From the NCBI RefSeq assembly GCF_008973665.1, contig NZ_WACP01000019.1:59012-123011 (forward strand): a DNA stretch of 64,000 bases, in the 5' to 3' direction. A program made the position numbers and the translations under genes. Every line of letters begins with the position of its first letter. Positions within the stretch are counted from its first letter, which is position 1. Source of the stretch: Paenibacillus tengchongensis (GTDB lineage: Bacteria > Bacillota > Bacilli > Paenibacillales > Paenibacillaceae). Below are positions 26,611 through 34,735 of the stretch, piece after piece. The notes below the pieces were generated by a model, which was not told where the DNA came from, ran no database searches, and was given only the letters and a program-made list of their open reading frames with translations.

Positions 26611-27066
26611 TTAAATAGGGTTAGAACGTTTATTCCCTTTATAAACAAAATAAAGCGCAATGAGCATAAATAGTATCGCTGTTAAACGATTCCAATCTAA
26701 AGGTAACACTTAAGTGTTGAACCAGCCGAAGTTATCAATAATCATCCCAATAACAAGTTGGCCGATGATGCCGGCAATGTTGGTGGCTATCACCCCGATT
26801 CGCGGTACAGCGATTACTGTCAGCAATAAATACATCGTGCCCAGAAATGCGGCGCTTAACTGCCATTTAGGCGCTTCGAATATTGCGGACAGATTCCCTT
26901 GGCCAAAAAAGAGAATAAAGACAGCAAGGAACATCGTCCCGGTAATAAAGGTCAACAGTGTAGTTTCAAGAGTTCCGGCATTCCGGCTAAACGTGCCGTT
27001 TATAGACGATTGAGCGCTTAATGAGATACCGCCTAACAATGTAAACAGAAGGATAAAAATGATCAT
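26611..27066 (-). pseudogene. DUF606 (YdcZ-type) membrane protein interrupted by an in-frame stop
   Basis: The upstream segment (27066 down to 26710) encodes 118 residues of a DUF606 small drug/metabolite-transporter-like protein and stops at TAA (26712-26710) after GWFNT. Translation of the same frame beyond the stop gives GTG and 31 further codons (LPLDWNRLTAILFMLIALYFVYKGNK) to a TAA at 26611. That extension is exactly the last membrane helix that DUF606 proteins, including the partner gene next door, normally carry. The full frame would be about 151 residues, the family length. Either this is a nonsense mutation, or the last helix is made as a separate peptide from the GTG that directly follows the stop. 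Confidence 0.7.
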
Positions 27067-27077
27067 GATGTGGCCTC

Positions 27078-27512
27078 CTAGTTGTTGATTAAGATGAGCG
27101 AAATTACCATGGAGAGAAGAGCAAATACTTTTTCTTTATTGATTTTTGTTCGCATGCTGCCCAGCCAGCCAAAATGCTCAATAACCATACTCATCACCAT
27201 TTGACCTATAATTATAGCTGCCATAGTCAATCCAACACCGGCAAAAGGAACACTGATCACGATAGAAGTTAAATAAACAACCCCTAAGACCCCTCCGAGC
27301 ATTGTCCATTTTGGCGCTTGAACTACATGTGAAATCTTACCTTTACCAAAGAAAATCCAAAGTAAGCCGATGATGATCGAGCCCATAAAGAAATTATAGA
27401 AACTGGTCTCCAGTTCACCGATGTGCTTCCCGAGCTCACCGTATATAGCTCCTTCAAAACTGAGTGCTGCCCCTGCCAATAATGCAAGTACATACGAAAA
27501 ATAACGTATCAT
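27078..27512 (-). CDS. DUF606 (YdcZ-type) membrane protein
   Basis: A 144-residue protein with five membrane segments. It has the family motif GxxxAxEGAxxGELGKHIG near the N-terminus and VVYLTSIVISVPFAGVGLTMAAIIIGQM in the middle. DUF606 proteins usually occur as heteromeric pairs like small multidrug transporters; the partner starts 11 bases downstream. Upstream lies a palindrome (27548-27567) almost identical to that at the ArsR gene promoter, so the pair is probably under ArsR control. Substrate unknown. Confidence 0.85.
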   Translation of the reverse strand: MIRYFSYVLALLAGAALSFEGAIYGELGKHIGELETSFYNFFMGSIIIGLLWIFFGKGKISHVVQAPKWTMLGGVLGVVYLTSIVISVPFAGVGLTMAAIIIGQMVMSMVIEHFGWLGSMRTKINKEKVFALLSMVISLILINN

Positions 27513-27547
27513 GCTGATGATTATCCCCTTTATATCTTTATAATTAT

Positions 27548-27567
27548 ATATCTAGAAAAGTCGATAT
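27548..27567. promoter_or_regulatory. Probable ArsR operator upstream of the DUF606 pair
   Basis: ATATCTAG-AAAA-GTCGATAT matches the perfect palindrome at 27927-27946 at 18 of 20 positions. It lies 36 bases before the DUF606 start. Confidence 0.7.
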
Positions 27568-27600
27568 ATTGAACTGGAGAAACAGAAATTATTGTTGTGC

Positions 27601-27915
27601 TCATATTTCTGTTTCAAAATATTCCGCGAGCTGACGAATGACTTCTTCATTCCGCCGGTAATACGTCCATTGGCCATGACGGACAGATTCAAGCAAACCG
27701 GCTTTCTGCATCATGTTCAAGTAATGTGAGATCGTAGATTGAGAAGCATTCGCTTTTTCCTGAATATCCCCTACACATACTCCGCCTTTGTAGCTTACCT
27801 CCTTTGGCAAGTGAGCACCCTGTTTCGGGAAATGCTTCTCCGGTTCCTTCAGCCACTGCAATATATTCAGCCGGGTCTCATTCGATAAAGCCTTGAAGAC
27901 GTCGATGGGTTTCAT
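27601..27915 (-). CDS. ArsR-family repressor
   Basis: A 104-residue winged-helix regulator. The core reads DVFKALSNETRLNILQWL, then VGDIQEKANASQSTISHYLNMMQKAGLLESVRHGQWTYYRRN. A segment KGGVCVGD carries one cysteine, not a classical CxC metal site. MKPIDVF at 27915 is taken as the start; the frame is open 12 codons further, but those codons run through the operator palindrome. It precedes the DUF606 pair on the same strand and probably represses both itself and that pair. Confidence 0.85.
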   Translation of the reverse strand: MKPIDVFKALSNETRLNILQWLKEPEKHFPKQGAHLPKEVSYKGGVCVGDIQEKANASQSTISHYLNMMQKAGLLESVRHGQWTYYRRNEEVIRQLAEYFETEI

Positions 27916-27926
27916 GAGGGTATTAT

Positions 27927-27946
27927 ATATCGAGTTTTCTCGATAT
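27927..27946. promoter_or_regulatory. Perfect palindrome at the ArsR gene start, probable autoregulatory operator
   Basis: Two 8-base arms ATATCGAG and CTCGATAT are separated by four bases. It lies 11 bases before the proposed ATG at 27915. Confidence 0.75.
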
Positions 27947-28001
27947 GTCAACGCGGCTAGAGCGTTACCCTGAACACCTGCTCAGGCTTTTGCCCGCCCG
28001 C

Positions 28002-28829
28002 CTAACGGTTCTGCTTGCGGTACTGCAGCGGCGAACGCCTGGTGATTGACTTGAAGACGCGGCCGAAATGCGCAATGCTGTCAAAGCCGGTCTCCCCGGC
28101 GATGGCGGTCACCTTGTCGTCTGTCTCGCGCAGGCGGCGCTGGGCCTCCTGAACACGGATCGTATTCAGATACTCAATGAGGGTAAAGCCGGTCGATTGT
28201 TTGAACAGGCGGCAGAGATAAGTACTGCTGATATAAAAGGTGTCGGCGAGCCCGCCAAGTGTCAGCTTCTCGGTATAATGCGACTGCAGGTAGTCGATAA
28301 TCTCATACGCCTTGCGCCGCTTCTCGTCATTAACGGGCACGATAGCCTCAGAAGCATTCCCGCGGATCCGGTTCATGCGGATCAGGAGCTGGACCAGCAA
28401 GGTCTGCAGATAAGCGGTCTGCCCTGTCCGCTGCGCGCCCTGCTCCTCCAGCATGGTGAACAGGCAGCTCTCGATCAGGCCCTGATCATGGTCATCCGGC
28501 CGCAGCAGCAGACATTGCTCCTGCAGGAAAGGCAGCTCCAGCGGAAGGCTCTCGATGACTCCGGCCAGAAACTCCCGTCCGAAGTTGATCAGAATCCGCT
28601 CATGGCGGGCAGTTCCTTTGGCGGTCGTGCGGTGCAGCTCGTTCCGGTTGATGAAGAGGAGATCGCCCTTGCGCAGGGCGTACACCAGATTATTGACGTA
28701 ATAATTCCGTTCCCCGGCCAGTAAATAATAGATTTCATAGGTATCGTGCATATGATCGGAATCCATGCTGAAGGCTCCGGTTCTTTTGAGCTGCTCAATG
28801 ATAAAAGGCAGTGTCCGCTCCGGCGGCAC
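28002..28829 (-). CDS. AraC-family regulator
   Basis: A 275-residue regulator with an N-terminal cupin sensor (HDTYEIYYLLAGERNYYVNNLVYALRKGDLLFI) and a C-terminal double helix-turn-helix (LTLGGLADTFYISSTYLCRLFKQ and VTAIAGETGFDSIAHFGRVFK). AAGGAG lies nine bases before GTG 28829, which I prefer to GTG 28835 (three bases after it). It is divergent from the oxidoreductase gene at 29012 and is its likely regulator. Confidence 0.85.
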   Translation of the reverse strand: MPPERTLPFIIEQLKRTGAFSMDSDHMHDTYEIYYLLAGERNYYVNNLVYALRKGDLLFINRNELHRTTAKGTARHERILINFGREFLAGVIESLPLELPFLQEQCLLLRPDDHDQGLIESCLFTMLEEQGAQRTGQTAYLQTLLVQLLIRMNRIRGNASEAIVPVNDEKRRKAYEIIDYLQSHYTEKLTLGGLADTFYISSTYLCRLFKQSTGFTLIEYLNTIRVQEAQRRLRETDDKVTAIAGETGFDSIAHFGRVFKSITRRSPLQYRKQNR

Positions 28830-29011
28830 AAGCACTCACTCCTTTTGGGCTTCTGCTGATTATGCAGTTTCACTTCCTTAAATCGATGAAGCTAAGATAT
28901 GCATAGTTTGATCATAATCCGCTAATTAAGGCTTAGAAAGCAACCTATTTTATACTTTACACTATAAACAGAAAGCGTCACCAATTCAAACAGCGATGGA
29001 GTGAGTGTATA

Positions 29012-30298
29012 GTGGCCAGCAAAAAATATGCATTTGTCGGAACGGGCGGACGCGCCGAATTTTTTTACGGGGAAATTATCCGCAACTACAAGGAGACGGC
29101 GGAGATTGTCGGCTTCTGCGATGTGAACGGGATAAGAATGGACTATGCCAACAGCCTGCTGGTAGAGAAATACGGCTATCATGCGGTGCCGGTCTACAAG
29201 GCGCATGAATTTGACCGGATGATCTCCGAGACGAAGCCGGACACGGTCATTGTCACCAGCATCGACCGTACCCATCACCGTTATATCGTCCGCGCCATGG
29301 AGCTGGGCTGCGATGTAATTTCCGAGAAGCCGATGACGACGGATGTGGAGAAGTGTAACGAAATTCTGGATGCCATTGAACGCACCGGGCGCAAATTGCG
29401 TGTAACCTTCAACTACCGGTATGCGCCGCATAACACGAAGATCCGCGAGCTGATTATGGAGGACACCATCGGTGAGGTGCTGTCGGTCAATTTTGAATGG
29501 CTGCTCAACACGCAGCACGGTGCGGATTATTTCCGCAGATGGCACCGCGACAAGCGCAACAGCGGAGGACTGCTGGTCCACAAGTCCACCCACCATTTTG
29601 ACCTGATGAACTTCTGGCTCGGGTCGAGGCCGGATACGGTATATGCGATGGGCGACCTGCGGTTCTACGGACGGGAGAATGCCGAGAAACGCGGAGTAAC
29701 CGAGTTCTATCAGCGGGTGCACGGCAGCGCTGCGGCGGAGAACGATCCCTTCGCCCTGCATCTGAAGGACAACGAGCATCTGAAGCGCATGTATCTCGAC
29801 GCCGAAGCGGAGGACGGTTATCTGCGCGACCAGAGCGTATTCGGGGACAATATCAGCATTGAGGATACGATGGGCGTAATGGTCAAATATAAGAATAAGA
29901 CGATTATGAACTATTCGCTGAACGCCTACCTGCCGTGGGAAGGCTTCAATGTGGTGTTCAACGGCACGAAAGGCCGGCTGGAGGTCAAGGTCGTTGAGCA
30001 GTCTTATGTCAATTCCGGAGGCGACAAGGCTGCGGAGGGGGCGCTCAAGAATAAGCAAATTACCGTATTCCCGCATTTTGCCGCACCTTACGAGGTGGAA
30101 ATCGAAGAGGGAACCGGCGGGCATGGGGGCGGAGATCCGGTGATGCTGCGCGATATCTTCGAGCGTCCGGCCGATGACCGTTTCCACCGCGCCGCCTCGC
30201 ATGTCGACGGAGCCCTGTCCATTCTGACCGGCATTGCCGCTAACCGCTCCATGGCTACGGGCCTGCCGGTAAAGGTGGATGAACTGATTAAGCTGTAG
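29012..30298 (+). CDS. Gfo/Idh/MocA family oxidoreductase
   Basis: A 428-residue NAD(P)-dependent oxidoreductase. The N-terminal Rossmann motif is GTGGRAEFFYGEI; the family EKP motif is SEKPMTTDVEKCNEIL, and RVTFNYRYAPHN follows. The C-terminal domain has HKSTHHFDLMNFWLGSRP, where the histidine pair is the usual catalytic or substrate position. Such enzymes act on sugars, inositols or sugar acids; the substrate cannot be read. GATGGAGTGAG precedes the GTG start. The end of the gene is included in a 61-bp direct duplication. Confidence 0.88.
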   Translation: MASKKYAFVGTGGRAEFFYGEIIRNYKETAEIVGFCDVNGIRMDYANSLLVEKYGYHAVPVYKAHEFDRMISETKPDTVIVTSIDRTHHRYIVRAMELGCDVISEKPMTTDVEKCNEILDAIERTGRKLRVTFNYRYAPHNTKIRELIMEDTIGEVLSVNFEWLLNTQHGADYFRRWHRDKRNSGGLLVHKSTHHFDLMNFWLGSRPDTVYAMGDLRFYGRENAEKRGVTEFYQRVHGSAAAENDPFALHLKDNEHLKRMYLDAEAEDGYLRDQSVFGDNISIEDTMGVMVKYKNKTIMNYSLNAYLPWEGFNVVFNGTKGRLEVKVVEQSYVNSGGDKAAEGALKNKQITVFPHFAAPYEVEIEEGTGGHGGGDPVMLRDIFERPADDRFHRAASHVDGALSILTGIAANRSMATGLPVKVDELIKL

Positions 30299-30392
30299 GA
30301 TGGAGCCTGCCCAGAATCTGGAGCAATCGGTGAAGGTGGATGAGCTGATCAAGTTGTAGGTATAAGCCTGCCTTAAATCTGGAGCAATCCGG
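30272..30392 (+). repeat. Tandem duplication of the 3' end of the oxidoreductase gene, period 61
   Basis: The block AAGGTGGATGAACTGATTAA...TGTAGG...GCCTGCC...ATCTGGAGCAATC at 30272-30332 recurs at 30333-30392 with about 80-85 percent identity by eye. Copy 1 contains the true stop codon; copy 2 lies downstream and includes a second in-register VDELIKL-stop. Confidence 0.85.
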
Positions 30393-30442
30393 ATATCAGG
30401 GCGGGCTTGTTATGTTTCATGAGCCAATCGTTTACTGCGTTC

Positions 30443-30630
30443 AGTTGGATATTCGCACACTAATTCAGCCTGTATCGCGGACTTCAGCCTTTTAATTGGA
30501 TTATCGCCACTTATATTAGTCGTTACTGATGGATTTACTATTTTTCATCTTTATTAAGTGGCGAATATCCAATTAGGTCTGTGATTATCCTCTACACAGG
30601 TCGAATTAAGTGGCGATTTTCCAACTACAG
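30443..30630. repeat. Intergenic palindromic element, copy A (four cores, order forward-forward-reverse-reverse)
   Basis: Four copies of a core close to AGTTGGATWWYCGCCACTTAAT occur: forward at 30443 (degenerate) and 30494, reverse at 30552 and 30604. The spacers between cores are unrelated to those of the second locus at 47002, but total length (188) and core spacing (about 50, 58, 52) are the same. Outer and inner cores can pair to form nested hairpins. No gene is contained; the intergenic region is 30299-30830. Confidence 0.85.
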
Positions 30631-30830
30631 TCTGCGAACAGGGGTTGCCTTTCGTTCATCAGAAAATACAGAGCGGGCTACCGGCGAATTCTACAGCCAT
30701 TAGCGGTATCCATCCGGAAGTCGAGGGACGGGCAGCGGACGGAAGTCCATGACTTTACAGTCTCACTTTCCAGCCTTACCTGGCAAAGACGGAAATCCCT
30801 CAACCTAAGGGATATCTGTCTTTAAACCCG

Positions 30831-31751
30831 CTACATAAAGTCAAAGAAATAACGGATGACATGGAAGAATACCGGCGAGGTATAGGCCAGGCTGTCGACC
30901 CGGCTCAGGTAGCTTTTACTTATCGCCGCGAACTTGTCGTCGTCCCCGATCAGCAGGTCCCGCTTCAGTACAGATACGGTCAGGCTGCCGAAGAATCCGC
31001 TCAGGCTGATCAGCATGCCGGACAGGAAGCCGAACACCGGCGTAAGCGGCGTCAGGTACGGATAGATCAGATAAGATACCGCCGTCGTTACGAGAAACGC
31101 GCAGATGAAGCCCTCCCAGGTCAGGCTGGGGTTGGCGGTAGGGACGATTTTGCTTTTGCCGAAATAGATGGAAGCCAGGTAGTGGACCGCATCGTTCAGC
31201 TGTGTCAGCACCACCAGGAACAGCACCAGCCCCGCCCCGTACTGCGGAGTGGCGAACTGGAAATAGGCAAGGTGGCTGAGCCCGAACACCATCAGCATCA
31301 GCCCCCACTGGGTGGAGCTGACACTGCGCAGGAAGCCGAGTGTTCCTTTGTTGATCATCCGCGGCAGCGGCAGCAGCAGAAAGACATAGACAGGTATGAA
31401 TACAATAAACATGCCGTACCACTCGATATAGATCCAGTAGAACTGCAGCGGGATGGACAGATAGGCCCAGAGAAACAGCCTGCGGTCGGCTTTTCGCGTG
31501 CGGATCATGGAGAAATATTCCTTGAGCGCGAAGAAGCTGAGGGCCATTAAGGACAGCAGGGAGACAACCGGATTGATTAGAGTGGCCAGGCAGAAGATAA
31601 ACAGCATGCCCCACCAGGTCTTGATACGGAACCCGATCCCTGAGTAATCCTTGTCCTTTTGCAGCCTGCTAACAAGCGTATAGATGAGATGGATAACCGA
31701 AAGGGCGGCCAAAATAATCACTAATGTCAACAGGGAGCTGTTCACCGGCAT
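30831..31751 (-). CDS. CdsA-like phosphatidate cytidylyltransferase homologue
   Basis: A 306-residue membrane protein with about eight spans. The C-terminal part (NPSLTWEGFICAF, then SVLKRDLLIGDDDKFAAISKSYLSRVDSLAYTSPVFF) follows the CTP-transferase signature of CdsA, including KRD and RVDS. The signature is relaxed: the usual HGG before the Asp is replaced. The true cdsA is normally in the frr-dxr operon, so this is a paralogue of uncertain activity. No linked operon gene. Confidence 0.7.
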   Translation of the reverse strand: MPVNSSLLTLVIILAALSVIHLIYTLVSRLQKDKDYSGIGFRIKTWWGMLFIFCLATLINPVVSLLSLMALSFFALKEYFSMIRTRKADRRLFLWAYLSIPLQFYWIYIEWYGMFIVFIPVYVFLLLPLPRMINKGTLGFLRSVSSTQWGLMLMVFGLSHLAYFQFATPQYGAGLVLFLVVLTQLNDAVHYLASIYFGKSKIVPTANPSLTWEGFICAFLVTTAVSYLIYPYLTPLTPVFGFLSGMLISLSGFFGSLTVSVLKRDLLIGDDDKFAAISKSYLSRVDSLAYTSPVFFHVIRYFFDFM

Positions 31752-31869
31752 ATCACCAACTTATCAAGAGATAGGATTTCATATGAAGGGCCTTATGTTA
31801 AGATATTTAAGAATCAGCTTTTATTATTATGAAGGAAACCTTCAAACTTGATAAGGGGAAATTGTAGAG

Positions 31870-32409
31870 ATGGCAGAGGAATGCTCGGTTTATATCCTGC
31901 TAACCAATACCGGAACGCTGTTTACGAGACTCATTCAAGGCTATACGAGAGCGCCGTACAATCACGCTTCGATCTCCTTTAACCGCGAGCTCTCCGAGCT
32001 CTACAGCTTTGGTAGAAAGCATCCGAATAATCCGCTGAACGGCGGATTTGTGCGGGAGGATATTAAGACAGGCACCTTCAGTAAATATCCGGATACCACC
32101 TGTGTCCTTTATGAGCTGAAGGTGTCCGAACGTGAAGTGGAGAAAATGAAACGGGTTCTGCACATTTTTATCCGCAGCCGGCAAAAGTATCTGTATAACA
32201 TTCTCGGCGTCATCGGCGTCGCGATCAAGGAGCCGGTGGAATTCAGCAATTCTTACTTTTGCTCGCAATTCGTGGCGGAAATTCTGGAGCGGTCCGGGAT
32301 CAAGCTGTGGAACAAGCTGCCGGCGCTGGTGACACCGGATGATTTCCGGCAGAGCAGCAGGCTGCGGCTGATCTATGAGGGCAAATTAAGCGAGTACAAT
32401 ACGCCTTAG
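31870..32409 (+). CDS. Permuted papain-like (YiiX/NlpC-type) putative cysteine hydrolase
   Basis: A 179-residue protein without a signal peptide. The pair His in YNHASISFN (near residue 36) and Cys in SYFCSQFVAEIL (near residue 134) comes in the order His then Cys, as in circularly permuted NlpC/P60 proteins. A central basic amphipathic stretch links them. Such proteins may act on lipids or peptides; function unknown. GGGAAATTGTAGAG precedes the ATG. It is divergent from the CdsA-like gene. Confidence 0.7.
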   Translation: MAEECSVYILLTNTGTLFTRLIQGYTRAPYNHASISFNRELSELYSFGRKHPNNPLNGGFVREDIKTGTFSKYPDTTCVLYELKVSEREVEKMKRVLHIFIRSRQKYLYNILGVIGVAIKEPVEFSNSYFCSQFVAEILERSGIKLWNKLPALVTPDDFRQSSRLRLIYEGKLSEYNTP

Positions 32410-32502
32410 CGCTCTGATTCTTCCATTATTTTAGCGGTGATAACAGGCGCCGGATTTGGTATACTTGCGGCTGATTGCCGGAAGGAGCCGAGAGAAATTT
32501 CA

Positions 32503-34113
32503 ATGAAGAGAATATGGGGCAGAATCGCTGCCGTGGCCTTGGCCGTCTGGGTCGCAGCCGGAGTGTCCGGTCAGTACGCTCACGCTTCTTCTGCGCTGCC
32601 TTTTAATGATATAGCAGGAAGCTATGCCCGGAATGAAATCATAGATTTATATCACCGGCAAATAATAAACGGTACGTCAGAGACAAGCTTTTCGCCGGCC
32701 AAGCCGATCACCCGGGCTGAATTTATCGCTGTGCTGGACCGTCTGCTGAAGCTTGAGCCTGTGGACGGTCCTATAACACCGTATAAAGATGTTGCGAAGA
32801 GCGCGTGGTACTACGGCTGGATACAGGCCGCCGTTCAGTTGGAGCTGGCCAGCGGCACCTCGGCCGCAACCTTTGCTCCGGCACAGCCGGTTACGCGCCA
32901 GGAGGCTGCAGTGTGGCTGGCCAGGGCGCTTAAGCAGCCGGAGAGTATCACTGCCGCACAAACCGCCTACACGGACTCAAGCGCCGTTGCCGCCTGGGCA
33001 AGCAGTGCAGTCGGTGCTGTAAGCAGGCTTGGCTTGATGAGGGGCGATGAGACAGGGGCGTTCCGGCCGTCCGATAATATCACAAGACAGGAGACAGCCC
33101 TGCTGATGGACCGGGTCCTCCAGCAGGAGGCATGGTCTGCGGAGCTTAATGATGCACCGGAGGAACGAATTGTGCTGGGGTGGCAGTATGGGCAGACAAC
33201 AGCGCAGTATGAGAGCACGATTCTGGGATCGAACGTAAATACGTTATCCCCGCGCTGGTATTTTGTGGGGGAGGCGGGTGCTGTCTCGGATTTCACAGAC
33301 TCCACGCTGGCCGAATGGGCCAAGACGAACGGGAAGCAGCTGTGGCCGATGGTAGGCAACCGCTCTGACCTTGAGGCTACACACCGGATGCTCTCCGTTA
33401 CAGCGGCCAGGAACAACGCCGTTAATCAGCTGGCGGCACTGGTCAGCACATACGGACTGGACGGGCTGAATTTGGATTTCGAGAATGTGGGCGGCGCAGA
33501 CCGGACAGCTCTGACTGGTTTTGTTACGCAGTTGGCCGCGAAGTTACATACGCTGGGAGCGGTACTTTCTGTAGATGTCTCTCCCGATCTCGGAACCGAC
33601 TGGACAGAGGCTTTTGATTATGCGGCGCTGGGGATGAAGGCCGACTATATCGTGATGATGGGGTATGACGAGCATTACAGCGGCAGTCTGAGTCCGGGGT
33701 CCAATGCTTCACTGCCTTATGTTGAGCATGCGGTGAGCACTCTTCTTCAGAACGTCTCCAGCCGCAAGGTCCTTCTGGCCCTGCCTTTCTTTAATCATGA
33801 CTGGACGCTGAAGCAGAACGGCATGTCAGCATCTTCAGCCCCGCTCACGCTGACCGGCCAGAACGGAATGGTGAACCGCTATGGGCTGCGGCCTGTGTGG
33901 GACAGCTCCATCGGGCAATATGTAGCCAGTTACAGTGCCGGATCGCTGAAGCACACCATCTGGCTGGAGGAGGGCCGTTCCTTAACCGCCAAATTCAATC
34001 TCGCGGCAAAGCATGAGCTGGCCGGAATCGCCTACTGGCATATTGGCGGAGAGAGTCCGGAGATTTGGACCAGCTTAAGCAATGCGGAGAAATTCGCGGG
34101 CTATTCTTTTTAA
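32503..34113 (+). CDS. S-layer-anchored GH18 family protein (three SLH domains)
   Basis: A 536-residue exported protein. A signal peptide (to about residue 28, ending in AHAS) is followed by three SLH domains at roughly 30-80, 90-145 and 150-205 (for example FNDIAGSYARNEIIDLYHRQIINGTSETSFSPAKPITRAEF). These anchor it to pyruvylated wall polymer. The rest is a GH18 (beta/alpha)8 domain of the YaaH/spore-cortex type with DGLNLDFEN; the usual DxxDxDxE has Asn at the fourth place but keeps the catalytic Glu. Peptidoglycan or chitin-like N-acetylglucosamine links are likely substrates. ATG 32503 is chosen from the signal peptide; GAAGGAG is rather far upstream. Confidence 0.88.
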   Translation: MKRIWGRIAAVALAVWVAAGVSGQYAHASSALPFNDIAGSYARNEIIDLYHRQIINGTSETSFSPAKPITRAEFIAVLDRLLKLEPVDGPITPYKDVAKSAWYYGWIQAAVQLELASGTSAATFAPAQPVTRQEAAVWLARALKQPESITAAQTAYTDSSAVAAWASSAVGAVSRLGLMRGDETGAFRPSDNITRQETALLMDRVLQQEAWSAELNDAPEERIVLGWQYGQTTAQYESTILGSNVNTLSPRWYFVGEAGAVSDFTDSTLAEWAKTNGKQLWPMVGNRSDLEATHRMLSVTAARNNAVNQLAALVSTYGLDGLNLDFENVGGADRTALTGFVTQLAAKLHTLGAVLSVDVSPDLGTDWTEAFDYAALGMKADYIVMMGYDEHYSGSLSPGSNASLPYVEHAVSTLLQNVSSRKVLLALPFFNHDWTLKQNGMSASSAPLTLTGQNGMVNRYGLRPVWDSSIGQYVASYSAGSLKHTIWLEEGRSLTAKFNLAAKHELAGIAYWHIGGESPEIWTSLSNAEKFAGYSF

Positions 34114-34134
34114 GATCAATTCAGGCCACCGGTC

Positions 34135-34590
34135 TTACAGCAGGCTCTTAAAAGAATGGCGGATGACGTCACCGCGGCTGATGATGCCCACGAGTACCCG
34201 GTTCCGTTCCACAGGCACCTTCTTGATCTGTTTCTTGCCGAGGATCGCCGCAATCCGTTCGACATCCTCTTCCCAGTTAACGGTGATGACCTTTTTCTTG
34301 GCGATGGCCATGACGTTCAGATCCAGCAGCCGGCGTGTGCGTTCCTCGTATTCGTCTTCGTCCCCTTTAATCACATTTACCTGAAAAAAAGAGTCGACGA
34401 CAATATCGTCATGCTTGCCGATATAGCGCATAATATCCCCGTCGCTTAAGTAAGCAACGATCTCGTTGCGGTCATTGATGACCGGCATACCGCTGATCCG
34501 GTACTCGATGCACTTCTCGATGAAGTTCCGTACCGTATCGTATTCTTTAACTTTATAGACCTGTCTGATCATGATTTCATGCGCTTTCAT
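34135..34590 (-). CDS. CBS-domain pair protein
   Basis: A 151-residue protein made of two CBS domains (VYKVKEYDTVRNFIEKCIEYRISGMPVINDRNEIVAYLSDGDIM and ITVNWEEDVERIAAILGKKQIKKVPVERNRVLVGIISRGDVI). Such stand-alone pairs bind adenine nucleotides and act as sensors. The start at 34590 gives the normal length; the longer frame runs into the promoter. Its promoter contains a palindrome probably bound by the divergent MarR-type regulator. Confidence 0.85.
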   Translation of the reverse strand: MKAHEIMIRQVYKVKEYDTVRNFIEKCIEYRISGMPVINDRNEIVAYLSDGDIMRYIGKHDDIVVDSFFQVNVIKGDEDEYEERTRRLLDLNVMAIAKKKVITVNWEEDVERIAAILGKKQIKKVPVERNRVLVGIISRGDVIRHSFKSLL

Positions 34591-34653
34591 TCCTTGGACA
34601 TCCCTTCGCCAGGCACTTGGCCGAACCTTATAAGTTGTATGATGAAAGTATAT

Positions 34654-34687
34654 ACTTGTATTATACAAGTGAAGGTGGTAAAGTCAA
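34654..34687 (-). promoter_or_regulatory. Promoter of the CBS gene with overlapping MarR-type palindrome
   Basis: On the minus strand TTGACT (34687-34682), a 16-base spacer and TATAAT (34665-34660) form a good promoter. The perfect palindrome ACTTGTAT-T-ATACAAGT (34654-34670) covers the -10. It lies 66 bases before the divergent MarR gene. Confidence 0.7.
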
Positions 34688-34735
34688 TAACCACAAGAGT
34701 TCAACCATGTTTACAGAAAAGAGGTTCGGATTTCA

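Noticed and set aside
30610..30825. A 71-codon frame downstream of repeat copy A
   Set aside because: It begins within the last repeat core, has no ribosome site and shows no protein-like pattern.
30785..30826. Imperfect hairpin after the CdsA-like gene as a terminator
   Set aside because: The stem has several mismatches and no T-run follows on the minus strand.
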